From positions 50,376,440 to 50,440,439 of the forward strand of contig OX485807.1 of assembly GCA_950295325.1 (NCBI GenBank): a stretch of DNA of 64,000 nucleotides, given 5' to 3'. Shown here piece after piece: positions 12,270 through 24,143 of the stretch. The DNA comes from Polytrichum commune. Taxonomy: Eukaryota; Streptophyta; Polytrichopsida; Polytrichales; Polytrichaceae. Each line of letters opens with the position of its first letter. Position 1 is the first letter of the stretch. The position numbers and the translations under genes were made by a program. Below the pieces are notes generated by a model, which saw nothing but the letters and a program-made list of their open reading frames with translations, did not search any database and was not told the origin of the DNA.

Positions 12270-15200
12270 TTGATTGAGGATCCCACAAAGTGCCAGATCA
12301 CTACAATTATAGTACCTACGTTGGGCATGATGAGGGAAGTACCTCCGTTGGGCATGATGAGAGAAGTATACTTCATTTCCCTTTTTGATGTTGATGTATT
12401 TTGTTTAGTGAGGAAGAGAAGTGGACATCAATCCTTAACTCTTGAAGGTCCAAGATCTCGTTTGGTTAGTTGAGCACTTAAAACACAAAAATCGTATATC
12501 TCATTCTATAGAAAGATATGTCATTGTTATGTTGAACAAGCAAGTCACAAATTGACATACAATCTTCATCAATAGTTCAAACGTATGAACCTTAACAAAA
12601 TCATCCACTCTATGTCTTGTAGTCCCTAAATTAAGATAGAAATTTTCAAACACAAAGCATTAAGTGTATGTAACATAGAATCATTTTTAATTGTGTTATC
12701 ATATTATATGTAACCAAGAATTTGTTTGCTTTTAGAGGCATGTTGTGGGAATTAAGATTTCAAGCACAAGTAGAAAATTGTACATTAGTCAACTTATATG
12801 TAGTGTTCTTTAGGTGTTAGTTTCTCAAAATCATAGATAGTGATTCATGCATTGTACAAGTGTGAAAACAACTTGTAACATGTAGATGTTATGTTTAAGG
12901 TGTTTTTAGCAACTTTGATATTTGTTTTGGACAAGGAGATTTAGATCCAATTAAGACTTTCATCTTAGTAACTTGAGAAAATAAAATCGTAACGCAAGTG
13001 AATAAACGATCGAGAGTTGTACACTAACTCCCCTCTAGGCTTAGATTACTTTTACCATTTCACTATATATTTTTATTAATTATAGTTTTGCTAAGCACCA
13101 CCTTTAATCAACTCAAGGCCTTAGCTTATGCAAGTACCATAAGCAAGTGGAGTTGATACTCTTGAGTAGCATATAGACTATAATAGTGCTATGATACCTA
13201 TTCGAATATATTTGAGATTGTTGCAACAATTGACCTTAAGAATTTTGACATTTATATGTTTGATTCTTATTGAGAGTTAACATTTTGAAATTAAGAATTG
13301 ATGAATCTTAAAAATGTTTGCCCATAATAGAAAGAGAGCAACATTTGACACATATATGGTTTTTGACCACGCGATTTGACTTTCTAATTTCAACAGGAAC
13401 AAACACTATATTATGTCGACCAAGGAAATCCATTGCTGCTATGGCGTGACAAATCCACGTTTATGCTCAAGGATTGGAAGCATGTGAGTTTTGAAAAGGT
13501 TTAGGGAAATTTTGAGTTATTATTTACGTGCCATGAACATTTCTAGAATACAAAAAGTGTTGAATGTTGTTCATGTGATCATAAAGATACCAAGTTGAAA
13601 ATGAAATCGTGGTTTATTCTTGCAGGGCCTGGACAAATTTATTCACGAATCCTCATGGCAACTACTTTGTCATGGAGATAATATGCCTATTGGGGATTGC
13701 CATCGAGATTGTAAGGATGGTCAGAATGGTACGCGGGTAGTGGAGGCCACATCAACAAGCATTGATATTTATGATGTTTTTCACCGTAAGGTAAGGGTCA
13801 TACATAGCTTTGAGGATGAATAGTTTTCTCTCTTTACACATTATTTTATTACATACAACTTCTCTAATGATGTTTCTCATAGTTGCTTTTTTTAAAAGAT
13901 CATGGCCCCTTTCATTGCAATGTAAACACCTTTGTGGTAGAACATGGTGATCATCTCCATTAATGTATGTCTTTGGATTGGATGTAAAGGAAAATCCCCC
14001 ACACTTCAAGGATTGGTCACCTTTGTGGAATATCAAGCCTAATAATGGAAAGGTGGTTGAGGTATTTGCATTTCATTTCCTTTTGCCCATGATGTGAGTT
14101 TGAAGGGTCGGGGAATACACCATTGTGGGAAATACAACATCCACTACATTGGTGTTGTTAATTAGTGTGGATTTGAGAATATTGACATGTGTGGTATCCC
14201 ACCACCAACACACCATGACAAACAACACAAACGGCACAAGCTTACATAGGCATTTAGAAACTTGATTATATGTATAATCATATACATAATAATATTAAGT
14301 GTCATTTCAATATATCTTTATTTTAGTTGGATATTATATTTGGATATACTAAAGTTGTTATTGCAGCCAACATTGTTAAAAATTTGTCATTAGAAGTGTA
14401 CATCAATGTCATTTAAGTTGAAAGATATATTATGAGATAAGTACATACTTTGACATTGTGGTACTTTTAAAATAATACTATTGAACTTTATCAGGCATAT
14501 CCAAAATAGGTGTTTAAACCGAGAGTTAGATTTTGACATGTAACAATCCATATGAATATGTCAGGGAATATGTAGTCCTCATTCTTTAATTCTTTTTCAC
14601 ATCATTCATAGATCCATGCCACAATTTCAAATTTTTAAACGTCATAAAAATGCATACTAGAATCATTTAATTGTATTCAAATCAACACTCAATCTTGGAA
14701 GTCCTTCCAATGTCTTCAAAATATAATGAATGATACATGCAATATCTTTATGAAAATCCACATATTCAAATTATTGGAAGGATAATATGTCACAATCTAT
14801 ATGTCTAGAAGAACCTATGTGGTATGAACTACGTAACCAAGAGCTATGCAAAGAATGTTTGAACAACATGAAGATGAAGAAGGGATAATAAACAACCTTT
14901 TGCTCTCATATTCTGAACTTCCTTACATCTTAGCTTAGTTACATTTACAAATAAAAAATATGACCCAATATAATTATGAGTTGTATCTAAAGTGCGGTGT
15001 TCCAGTGGAGTGATTTGAGGTTTTAGTGCAATCCTACTTACATGGAATCTTACATGTTACACCAGAGTCTAGTGTGATGGTAGGATTGGTCAAAATCCAA
15101 CCCTACACCAATTCTTGGAGGAGGTTTACTTTCCATGAAGATCTAGATGAATAAGTTTTAAATTTCTAATTCTTGATGGACAAACGTAGTTTAATAAAAT

Positions 15201-16885
15201 TTCACACAAATGAAAACATAATTCATAATGTCAAGAAACAAATAGAGATTGGACCATGAAATTCATGTAGTACTACACAGGGGGTGATCTTAAGATGCTT
15301 TAAAATCAATAAAATGTTCATAAGTTGTTCTGTGGATAATGACATTTGTAGGTTGTATAATAAGCAAATTCATACATTTTAGCTTTGATCAGACTTATGG
15401 GTGTAGAAGTAGTTGTTAATTCACACACTTTTGGTTACTCACAAACACAAAAAAAAGATTATGGTGAAAGATAATAAATACATATTATATAAACCAAATA
15501 CATAATATGAGTGTGAAATCATGGGTGAGAAATTCACTAAAATTGGATTTTACATCAATGCATCAAGTGTTGCAAGGTGTTGATTTAAATGATGTCTAAA
15601 TTTGAAAATGAAATTTATACTATCTTTAATTATAGATTTTGTTGCATTCCTCCCATTGTACCGTACATATGCTTACACGAATATAAATGATCCATAGTCA
15701 AATACATAATACATATATATGATAACCATTGTCAAATTTCATATTATTTCCACATTATTTTTTAATGAGTTTCAATTTTGGCGTATACAAAGGAAAAACT
15801 CGCTTTAATACTCATAGGGGTTGGATTAAACATACCATCTAGAGAACAAAATTAATAGTAGGGTCTTTATCACACAAAACAAATCAAATGATTGATTGTT
15901 TTATTCCATTGTAGTGGTCAATGTGATGATAATCATGGACTATTTCAAATTAAATCTACTTTATGAAGTTTAAAGTGCATAAATAAAGCATGAAACACTC
16001 ATCATTAGAAGACTAAACATACGAAGAGTAGAAGAAATCTTCGTCACCTTCAAGGTGTTTGTTGTTGGCTCAACCACTCCAATATCTCATTAAAAAATGG
16101 TTATTGCTATTCGACTTGCAAGAAAAGAAAATGGATAGAGAGAAAAGTAAAAACACGTTAGGATGTGGTTTTGTCCCTCGCTTGAAGAAAACCGTTTTGT
16201 CTTTGGGGACAACATGTGCGTGCCACATTTAGGTTTCTTGAAGATCACCTACTTAGTTGTTTTGGAGACTTGAATCTTTACGATAAGAAAATCCAAATCA
16301 TATCACTCTATGAAAACTTGGGTTTTGGTAGTTGTGTTATGAATGTGTACAAATAAATATGTTTAATGGTTCCATCACCATCATAAAATTCGCTTATATA
16401 AATTTTATTTAAATTAAAGCAATATCTTCATTAAATGGATTTTTCAATGTTTTTATTCTTTGAATGTTGTTTTTCAATGCAACTAATATATGAATTGACG
16501 GGTTGTCTAAACTCAAATGTTAGTAGATTATATACAAAGTAGTTTTGGAGTTGATGCTAGGATACCATCAATATGTATGAACATTAGTCTAGTTGAAACA
16601 TCAATGTGGAGGATTTCATACTATGGCATTTGGATTTAACATATTGGTCTTCCATCAATGATTTTAGTTATGACATAAAAATTAAACCCAACTATAGAAA
16701 TAATTGTTTGATAGTCACATAAAATTTATTTTATAGTAGTTCTACGCCAAATTTCAATGTTAAAACCAAAAGAGTTCATATTGGAAACAAACTCTCCATT
16801 GACATGGATCTCTTAAAAGATTGATTCACTTTTCATTTGAAGATTTGTGTGGGATGCATTGGGCATGTTTAGCTATGGCCAACTC
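12270..16885 (+). repeat. Segmental duplication, copy A
   Basis: Homologous, in the same orientation, to 25545-31208. Landmarks run colinearly: CTTCATTTCCCTTTTTGATG (12370 vs 25615), a shared two-exon block (13397-13790 vs 26636-27019), CATTGTTAAA/AATGTTACTA near the solo-LTR site (14370 vs 27440), and AATTGA(C/G)GGGTTGTCTAAACTC (16490 vs 30825). Copy A has a short local duplication of GTTGGGCATGATGAG at 12322-12364 and lacks the 1.65-kb solo LTR that interrupts copy B. Confidence 0.85.
13397..13790 (+). pseudogene. Two exons of an unrecognised gene, duplicated copy A
   Basis: Exon a 13397-13483 encodes a 29-aa piece starting EQTLYYVDQG and ending LKDWKH, with a GTGAGT donor. Exon b 13626-13790 encodes 55 aa ending TSIDIYDVFHRK, with a GTAAGG donor. 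Both are open and flanked by consensus splice sites, and both are kept open in copy B (26636-27019) despite divergence, which suggests they were coding when duplicated. They lie 3.7 kb upstream of WD40-type exons in the same orientation and could be 5' exons of that gene, but the link is inference. Confidence 0.5.
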
Positions 16886-17480
16886 GACAAGGTTATTATT
16901 TGCAATAACGCAACAAGTAACATTTTGACCAAAATACAATCTAAAAATATGATATGTTTACAAATTCCATGAATTCTATTTAATATGTACAAGTTATTAA
17001 ACATCATTATAAGCTAAGGTCATTTCATATTCAACCTAGAGTACCAAACTAAGGCCGATGTAGATCTTCATGTTCACACAATACGTGGAATGTTGTTAAG
17101 AATTCTATAAAATGTGATATCAAGTAAGTCCATATATGTGGTGGATCTAAACAACATGTTGATTTCATTTAAGGAAACATGTGAGGACTCTTGAAGTCAA
17201 AATGGAAATTGTGCTTGAATATTCAACCTCCTAGCTCGATAATAAAATAAAATTGGTGAAATTTGTCATTAGTCGACATGAGAAGTAAGGTAGTTATATA
17301 CACATCTCATAGTATGACAATTGACTTTGAGTTCCATACTTGGATATTTGTATAGCTATAATTTGTAGCGAGAAAATGATTGTGAGTTGATGATGAATGA
17401 AATGGAGTATTCTAGTTTAATAGCGGCACAATGTATCAAAGTGCTTCATGTTTAGGTGATTGCATTACTTTTCATTTGCA
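14060..17480. other. AT-rich stretch without recognisable gene
   Basis: About 3.4 kb of AT-rich sequence, most of it inside segmental duplication copy A. I found no reading frame with recognisable motifs. It may be a very long intron if 13397-13790 and 17482-20142 belong to one gene, or simply decayed intergenic DNA. Confidence 0.4.
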
Positions 17481-18861
17481 GGATAAAATTACCAAAGTCC
17501 TACTACATCCACATGAGAACATTGTATTTTGGGGTACAGAGCATGGTGTTGTTGGGTCCTATGATTTCGAGAATGAGGTACGAAATTACTATCCAAATCA
17601 TACATGTGGAATACAAAAATATGCGTTGATAAATGATTACTTATTAAAGAACTAAAGATTATCTTATTTACAAGAGTCACTTTTGTAGTCCAAAGAATGT
17701 CAATATGGCACATGAGTTAGACCTACGTGATGGTCTTAACTTCCTCTTGAATAATTTGTTGTTGATTTTTAGCGGCAAATAACATGACCCAAAATAGGCA
17801 CACAATGGGAATCAATTGCACGATTTGCAAAAAAAAGTTGATGTACGCATAATTTGAATACGATTAACTAAAGTATCTCAAGCAAAGTCCAATGCATGCA
17901 GTCTACCTTGCACAGGGGTGCTTAACAAAGGTGCTAATTTGAATAAATGTGCACATTGAGCACATAAGGGGATATCGTTGAAGGTATAGTTTGTATGTAT
18001 AATTTGGGTGATTAATAAGATGTGTGTAATATGTAAAATGACAATAGGCCCATGATTCGGGCATGAATGCAAAATCACAACAATAGTTATGAACAAGTGC
18101 ATATGTTATGGGTTACTACAAATATTTAAAGCTATGTGTAAGATCTACGTTTGGATATGAAGGTGGAGCAAACACATTACTTTTAAGTTTGTTGAAGAGT
18201 GCACCCCTCCAAACAACTATTGTTCGCATTGGACTATTCTAATGTAGATGGATTAATACATGGAAAATTTATGTTGGATCGCAGAACTTGACTAGAAGAG
18301 TGCATCTCCCTCAATTAGGGAAGAATTCCCGGGGGTATGACATATGCAACCTAATTTTTTCCATCGTTCTAAATGTGTTGGTGTTTCGTTGCCGTGGTCA
18401 AGGCCAGGTAATTTTTCTTATAATATATGAAAGTCATCCATACACTTGAGTTTCCATTTATGTTCATGCCAAAGTCCCCTTAGAAAGCTAGAACTTTGTT
18501 ATCATTTCACCCTTTGATTATGATGATGTGTATTGAATCATGTTGAAATACAATTGAATAAAAGCTCGTGTTCTTTTTTGTATAGTTTATATCCTATGAC
18601 TCCGATCCCAAATTATTGGGTTCAAGCAAATTAACACTTAGTTATGTTCTAACATGCGTGTTCGTGGTGTCATTAGATGCAATTATTTACATGGACACTC
18701 AATGATGAGCACGTGGAGAGAATAAATGGATTGGACGACCACAATACTTGTGACCTCCACAATGACCAAGTTCAACTCCTTGTTACGGCTAAATGCAGCT
18801 TAGCCATTTGGGATTTGCGGCAACGAAAGGAACTCCACAGGGTAAATATTAAATTCTTCTT

Positions 18862-19085
18862 AAGACCTTGATTCATTCATTGCACTTTTTTAGCAATCAC
18901 GCCTTATTGCGATCATTATGCATGGTACACTTAAAATTGTTTTTTGTGTCACCAATTCTATTCAAATTCAAATTCTTTTTGGGATCTTGATTCGTCCATT
19001 GCACTTTGTGAGCAATCATGCCTTATTGTGATTGTGATGCATGGTACACATAATAGTGTATTTTGTGTCACCAATTCTATTCATC
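18862..19085. repeat. Local tandem duplication of about 110-120 bp
   Basis: Two adjacent diverged copies, each running from TTGATTC(A/G)T(T/C)CATTGCACTTT through AGCAATCA(C/T)GCCTTATTG to TTGTGTCACCAATTCTATTC. It lies in the intron after the exon ending at 18841 and partly overlaps the left end of MITE B. Confidence 0.7.
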
Positions 19086-19453
19086 TTGCTCAATATTAAT
19101 TATAAACCACCCATGTAGTGTCACTAGCACTGAATATGAATTTAACATTATTTGTCATTCCTTGTAAAAATAAATTCTGCATTACATATTTACTATGTTG
19201 CAATTACTGTCACTCACTAAGTGATATTTCATCCAAATGTGAATCATCCATGACAATAATATTTCATTTCTGAATTGTGAGGATGCAAAATATACCAAAC
19301 TTTGTTTCAATAAATGGCAATTTTGGACGGACTAAAGTAATTTGGGATGAAAGTACTTACTGTAGTAAACTTACTCACAAGAAGTGTCATGAGAACAACT
19401 ACCAGAGTGACATAAAATACTATATGAAAGTGCATTTAATATATGGTGTAGTA
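19060..19453 (+). mobile_element. MITE family member B
   Basis: Homologous along its length to 8663-9024 (same strand) and to the reverse complement of 20777-21156. It carries GTGTCACCAATTCTATTC, ATCCATGACAATAATATTTC, CACAAGAAGTGTCATGAGA and ends near GGTGTAGTATG. It sits in an intron of the TOPLESS-like pseudogene. Confidence 0.65.
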
Positions 19454-20776
19454 TGTTGATGTGGTAGCTATTATACTTATCTGCCCCTACTCAACCCATA
19501 ATGAAATTCCCACCTCCCGTTCGTTGACGTTTGGAATTTGTTCTACGCAGTGGGACCCCGAGGACACAACTTATGCCAAAGGATGGATACGGGACGCTAA
19601 GTACTCATGTGACGGCGAGCTTGTGTATGCCGTCTTTGCCGCCGACGACAAATTACGTATTTGGATTGGCGTATTTGATGCTTGTTTACAACTACGTTGT
19701 CGAATTACACCATCCGCATATAACTACCTAGATAACCTAGGTCCCATGTACAAATACTAATACCCGATTTTCCCTTCTCTGCTAGGCTGCAGTAGAACAT
19801 GAATTGTTTGTGGCTGTGGAGCATAATATGTGTAGGTGTGGATGTTACTGTTTGCAGATATCATCATCTATACATGCAGCAGTTGAAGCTCTTCATAAAT
19901 TCAATGCCGTGCTTGCCAATAGACGGAGTTGGTGATGTTTTGACGGAAATTTTGATTCAACATTTGTTGTCGATGGCAGGTATTTTGGGCAGATTGTAGC
20001 GCATCCTCAAAAGCGCAACCAATTTGCAATTAATTCGTGCTATCATAATGGCGTATATGTAATTGAGCCATCACATAAGTTGGGAGGAGAGTGGGTTTGC
20101 AAGGCCAATGAAGGAGTTGGCAGACAAATTTGGACTAATTAGACTTGATTGCATGCAATCACACTTTTATTAGTTTGAATGTATGTAAATACTTTTGGAA
20201 ATAGAAGGCATTAACTAGAATATTTTCAGCTAAACATTCTCAAACAAAACACTAATTTTAGTTCCATTTTAGGATGACAAAGACCCTTTCAATGGTAAGT
20301 CATATAAACGTTAACCTCAATGTTGATGAGGGTTTAGTAATATTTTTGACTTCCAAGTTAATTACATGCTTTATTGATGGTTTCACTTTGAAAATGAAAT
20401 CCCAATCAATTGCTTATTTACTCAATGAAAGCGAACATATATATATTGGATTTTGGACTTTGAAGACGAAGTGCACTCAATATGGGTTACATGCACAAGC
20501 AACCCTCAAGAATGCAAGGGCAATTTTATTTTTCAAAGTCGGGCTGAGCAGGTGGCAATTCTCGATTAGGATTTGAATATTTTTAGATTTGTTTTGTGGG
20601 GGTTGCCCGAAACTGCCAAATCTTAGGCCCCGGCCCCTATCCACCTACCCCTAAAAGTTAACGCCGGCCATCTATAACTAGCGGTTGGACCTTCCTAATT
20701 TGCAACTAGTAACATGATAAAACAATTCACAAATTGAACGTGTAACCTATAAAACCATATTTGAACCTTTCTTATA

Positions 20777-21156
20777 ACTACGCTAAATAGGATACTTACT
20801 GTCATATGATATTTTATATCACTATGGTAACTTTTTGGATGACACTTCTTATGAACAAACTTACAGATGTTGTCATGGGTGATGGATGAGTTCATCTATT
20901 GGCCAAAACCCTACCTTCTCTTGTTAGCAACTTGGGATGAGATATTGCCACAGAAGATTAAAATTTGGATGAAATTTTGCTTGGTAAATGACAATAATTG
21001 CAACACTATAAACCTATAATCCCAAGAAGAATTTACTAGGATTGACAAATGATGTTGGGTTAACATGAAGTGTTGGTGACACTACACTGCGGCCTACAAT
21101 TAGTAATGAGCAAGACAATTAGAATTGGTGACACTGAATATCATATTTAGGGTACT
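20777..21156 (-). mobile_element. MITE family member C
   Basis: Inverted relative to members A and B. The left end ACTACGCTAAATAGGATA and the right end TATCATATTTAGGGTA are imperfect inverted repeats, so this is the most complete member of the trio. The interior is non-coding. The termini resemble those of the smaller perfect-TIR element at 21664-21991, pointing to one superfamily. Confidence 0.7.
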
Positions 21157-21241
21157 AAGGGGCTACCCAACCTTGCAAGTAGATGCTGAACCTCATTTAT
21201 TAGTTACCTACTAGCCACCAAACCTTACCAAGAAGGCACTA

Positions 21242-22750
21242 AGGGCCCGTTTACACTATGGACCATTTAGTCGGACCATGGAAGACGGCCCTTTTCAATG
21301 GTTTGAGTTCATGGTCCAACTTCCATGGTCCAACTTCTTAAAATTTTAGTTTTAAAAGCCTTGCGCCCCTCAGTAGGTGTAAACCAAATGTGAATCAAGA
21401 AGAATGACCATGCACCAAAAAGTGAATGTGCTGATTTTTTTTTAATACATGCTCAAAAAGGGTAATCTGAAAAAAATTCAAGTTTGATCATTCTCTTGTC
21501 TTCTCTTGGGCTTCACTTGTCTTCACTTCTTGTTAAATGTGTTGAAGATGTGGCTTGCAACTCTTCTCACAACAACTTTTACAAAAAAGAAAAGAAAAGA
21601 AAAAAGTGATTTAATTTGTACATGTTCCATGTAATTTACATGTGATATGTACCTTGTGCTGTCACTACACTAAATAGGATATTTAGTGTTTGATTATATT
21701 ATTTAATCTTGTTACCACCGTACCTTGCTCAACGCTAATATTCACTTCTTTCATGACTATTCTTAGAAGATTTGCTAAAAGATATGTTGGAATTCTCCTC
21801 TTATCGTTGTTTATTTTTTTTCATATCCTTACTAACACTAAATTAAAACATGTAACTTCCACATATTACCATAGTTGATATTTAGTGTTTGAGTTTACAT
21901 ATAAAGTTACTTACTTTCATAGGGTTATTAATATTTAGTCCATGTGTATTTTTTTAATGTATCAAACACTAAATATCCTATTTAGTGTAGTAGAAAACAT
22001 GAAAAAAAAACCGCAATTGTTTTCCCATTGCAGTTCTTTTGACCACCCTTATCTACAGTTGCTAAACGACTAATTTTCTTTTCCATTTTGCAACTGTAAT
22101 TTTAAAACTTTTTGGAGTGTTTAATATACCCTTGGAAAGGTATTTTCAAGACCTTTCCAACGGTATATTACAAGCCCCCAAATCACAAACATTTAAGTTG
22201 GTAAACCAAAAAAATAAATATGCACTCAAATTTTTGAGTTCTAGATGTCCCACATTGTTTGATGAAACATGTTGGAGCAAGTTTAAGGGGTAGGGCATGA
22301 AAGATGTGGTATATCTCATCAGTTATGGAAGAAATGGTATGTCTCATGGGCTATGATATGACCTAGGCACATAGAGGGTGGACTTGCTTCTCAAGATTCA
22401 TTACATCATATAGATGTTAAAAAGTGTGACTTGTGAGCCTTGCCTAGTGGAATATTTGTATATTTAAGTTCCCAAAAAAATTTCATGAAAAAAAAATTTC
22501 AACAACATTTCTCTTCCATGGGCCCTTGAATTTTTCTAATAGACCACCTCTCTCACCGCAAACCTGTTGGACCATGTCATTGCATTTATTAGGCCTTGAA
22601 AATTATATTTTGGGGTCCTCGACCTCCATGGTCCCTCTGCCATGTTTTCCTTGGTGTAAACCGAAGTGGTCCTGGGACGAGTTCAGCAGCCAATCAACGC
22701 TCTTACATCGTCCTTGTCCGACTTCATGGTCCATAGTGTAAACCAGCCCT
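21242..22750. mobile_element. MITE-like element with AGGGC ends, interrupted by a nested MITE
   Basis: Left end at 21242 (AGGGCCCGTTTACACTATGG) and right end reading inward AGGGCTGGTTTACACTATGG form a roughly 25-bp inverted repeat. ACT flanks both sides if one extra A is counted in the terminus, a possible 3-bp target duplication. The first 290 bp and last 250 bp align with the shorter element 34648-35218. The middle contains the nested element 21664-21991 and extra AT-rich sequence. Non-coding. Confidence 0.75.
21664..21991. mobile_element. 328-bp MITE with perfect 30-bp terminal inverted repeats, nested
   Basis: 21664-21693 and 21962-21991 are exact reverse complements (30/30 by eye). Each repeat is itself nearly palindromic: CACTAAATA, a 3-base spacer, TATTTAGTG. 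The element begins ACTACACTAA, close to the CACTA superfamily end, with one base before it reading TCACTACA on the left only. It lies inside the element 21242-22750, so it inserted later. I saw no clear target duplication. Confidence 0.82.
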
Positions 22751-23268
22751 AAACTCACTAATAATCCATTACCAATCGCCAAGCCTCACCACCAAGTACC
22801 GTGCCATGTTACTAAGTTACCAAAACACAAATGACGGTGAATTTTCAGCACAATCAAAAATTTTGTCAACCAAAGCATCCAAAGCCAACGTTGTCAAGAG
22901 TTTTAACTCAAAAAGTAGTTTGTGTCATGTGTGATTGTCAAGAAAATAGCTTATTTCTACAAGTGATTCCTCGACCGTTTGGATTCTTCTCATATGGCAT
23001 GTGGGCTCCCACATAATTTCTCAACCTTCCCTTGACCACACTAGTAGGAAATGGGAGGTTTTATGTCACCGAAATGATTGTGGAATGACATGATTTTGTT
23101 GTTTCGACTGTTGTCAAGGGCCTCTATAAATACATGCGAGTGTTATTCAGTTGTTATTTTAAACCCTAAACCCTTTAATAGGATACAGTACTTGATCTCG
23201 CCTTCCACTTGAAAATGACAACATCCTTGAATTTACAGAATTTTGTATTGAAACAAGATTTCTTGCAG
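22751..23268. other. Upstream flank of the Ulp1-like exons
   Basis: No exon that would complete the N-terminal half of a Ulp1 catalytic domain was found here. The last 100 bases end in a good acceptor (TTTCTTGCAG). The upstream part of the gene may be lost or lie beyond the MITE insertion at 21242-22750. Confidence 0.4.
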
Positions 23269-24143
23269 GTCACACTGGAGTCTCATCATCATTTGTCACC
23301 CGGGACACATGTGCGATGCTAATGGTAAGGATCAGTCCAATCACTTTGCAATAAATTCGAGGCTGAACAGTTATTTTCACCAAGGCATCAATACATGTGT
23401 TATACCTTTTCCTTGTGTGTCAATGTCATTGCTTTCTGAGGGTAAGAATTGCCGAGCCAAGTTGTTTTGGGTGCAGGTCCATCTGGTGTCCCCGTCGGGG
23501 ATCCTTGCATTTTGCATTTAAACCCGTATGAAGGAACTTACCATACTGGTTTGGAAGACTGCATCAAAAAGTTTGCACCAACCTACATGCTCATGTCCAT
23601 TGATTCCTATTTTGTTTGCTTGATTTCCTTCCTGGAAACCACAACTATTTCTCAGCTTGGTTGTTTAATCTGAATTTTGCAGCTATCTTTCGGAGGAATG
23701 GAAAGAGCAAAATCCAGATGCAGATCCTGGAGGATGTTTTGATGAAACACAATTTATTAGTGCGGAGGTCCCTCAACAAGATAACAGCTATGACTGTGGC
23801 TTCTTTCTATTGCACTATGTTTTCCTAAAAGTAGCACCTACGACGTTCAGCTTGAAGAGCAATCGTAACTTGGAACCAAACTTTGTAAGTATGGAGACCA
23901 TCTATTATATTTCCATTCATATGTGCTTTTGTTCCACTTGTCAGCTCCTAGTGATGTAAATATAATATGACCTGACCTCCTGTTTGGTGGTTTCTTCAAC
24001 ATCTCAAAAGGGGTTGGTTCAAGCCATCTGAAGCCTCAACAAAACGCGCCTCCATTCAACAACTCATTATTTCTCTTGCAAAAAGGAGAAGTGCAGTTTC
24101 TTCGACGGATGCTGAAGAAGCAAGCAACTTTGAGCTAGGTTGA
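23269..24143 (+). pseudogene. Ulp1/SENP-like SUMO protease (C48), partial and probably inactive
   Basis: Exons 23269-23324, 23477-23570 and 23683-23884 join in consistent phase (1, 2, 0) into the catalytic core of a C48 cysteine protease, which matures SUMO or removes it from targets. Exon 1 has the His block HWSLIIICHPG; exon 2 ILHLNPYEGTYHTG; exon 3 YLSEEWKEQ and the Gln/Cys block VPQQDNSYDCGFFLLHYV. In the family the residue after HL in exon 2 is the catalytic Asp; here it is Asn (coded at about 23516-23530). A fourth exon (about 24011-24143) encodes GWFKPSEASTKRASIQQLI, as in plant homologues, but from the visible acceptor it is one base out of frame. The N-terminal part is missing. Read as a decaying gene; a bona fide variant is less likely. 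Confidence 0.75.

Larger units (their letters stand above)
17482..20142 (+). pseudogene. TOPLESS-like WD40 corepressor, decayed C-terminal portion
   Basis: Four plus-strand exons read as pieces of the second WD40 half of TOPLESS/TPR corepressors, which recruit histone deacetylases to repressor-bound promoters. Exon 17482-17577 encodes a repeat-like strand (KVLLHPHENIVFWGTEHGVV). Exon 18677-18841 ends QVQLLVTAKCSLAIWDLRQR then KELHR. Exon 19551-19740 contains AKYSCDGELVYAVF, then GVFDACLQLRCRITPSAYN, a TPL hallmark. Exon 19993-20142 contains VAHPQKRNQFAIN and GVYVIEP, then stops, as TPL proteins do near their C terminus. Most exons have good donors, but the join between 19740 and 19993 has stops and no clear linking exon. 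The LisH/CTLH N-terminal half is not seen. MITEs sit inside the introns. Most likely a truncated, decaying gene; a divergent expressed gene is not excluded. Confidence 0.68.

Noticed and set aside
23330-23370. Similarity of an NHFAINSR peptide in a Ulp1 intron to NQFAINSC in the TOPLESS-like terminal exon
   Set aside because: Only about eight residues, in an intronic position, with no neighbouring match; probably chance.
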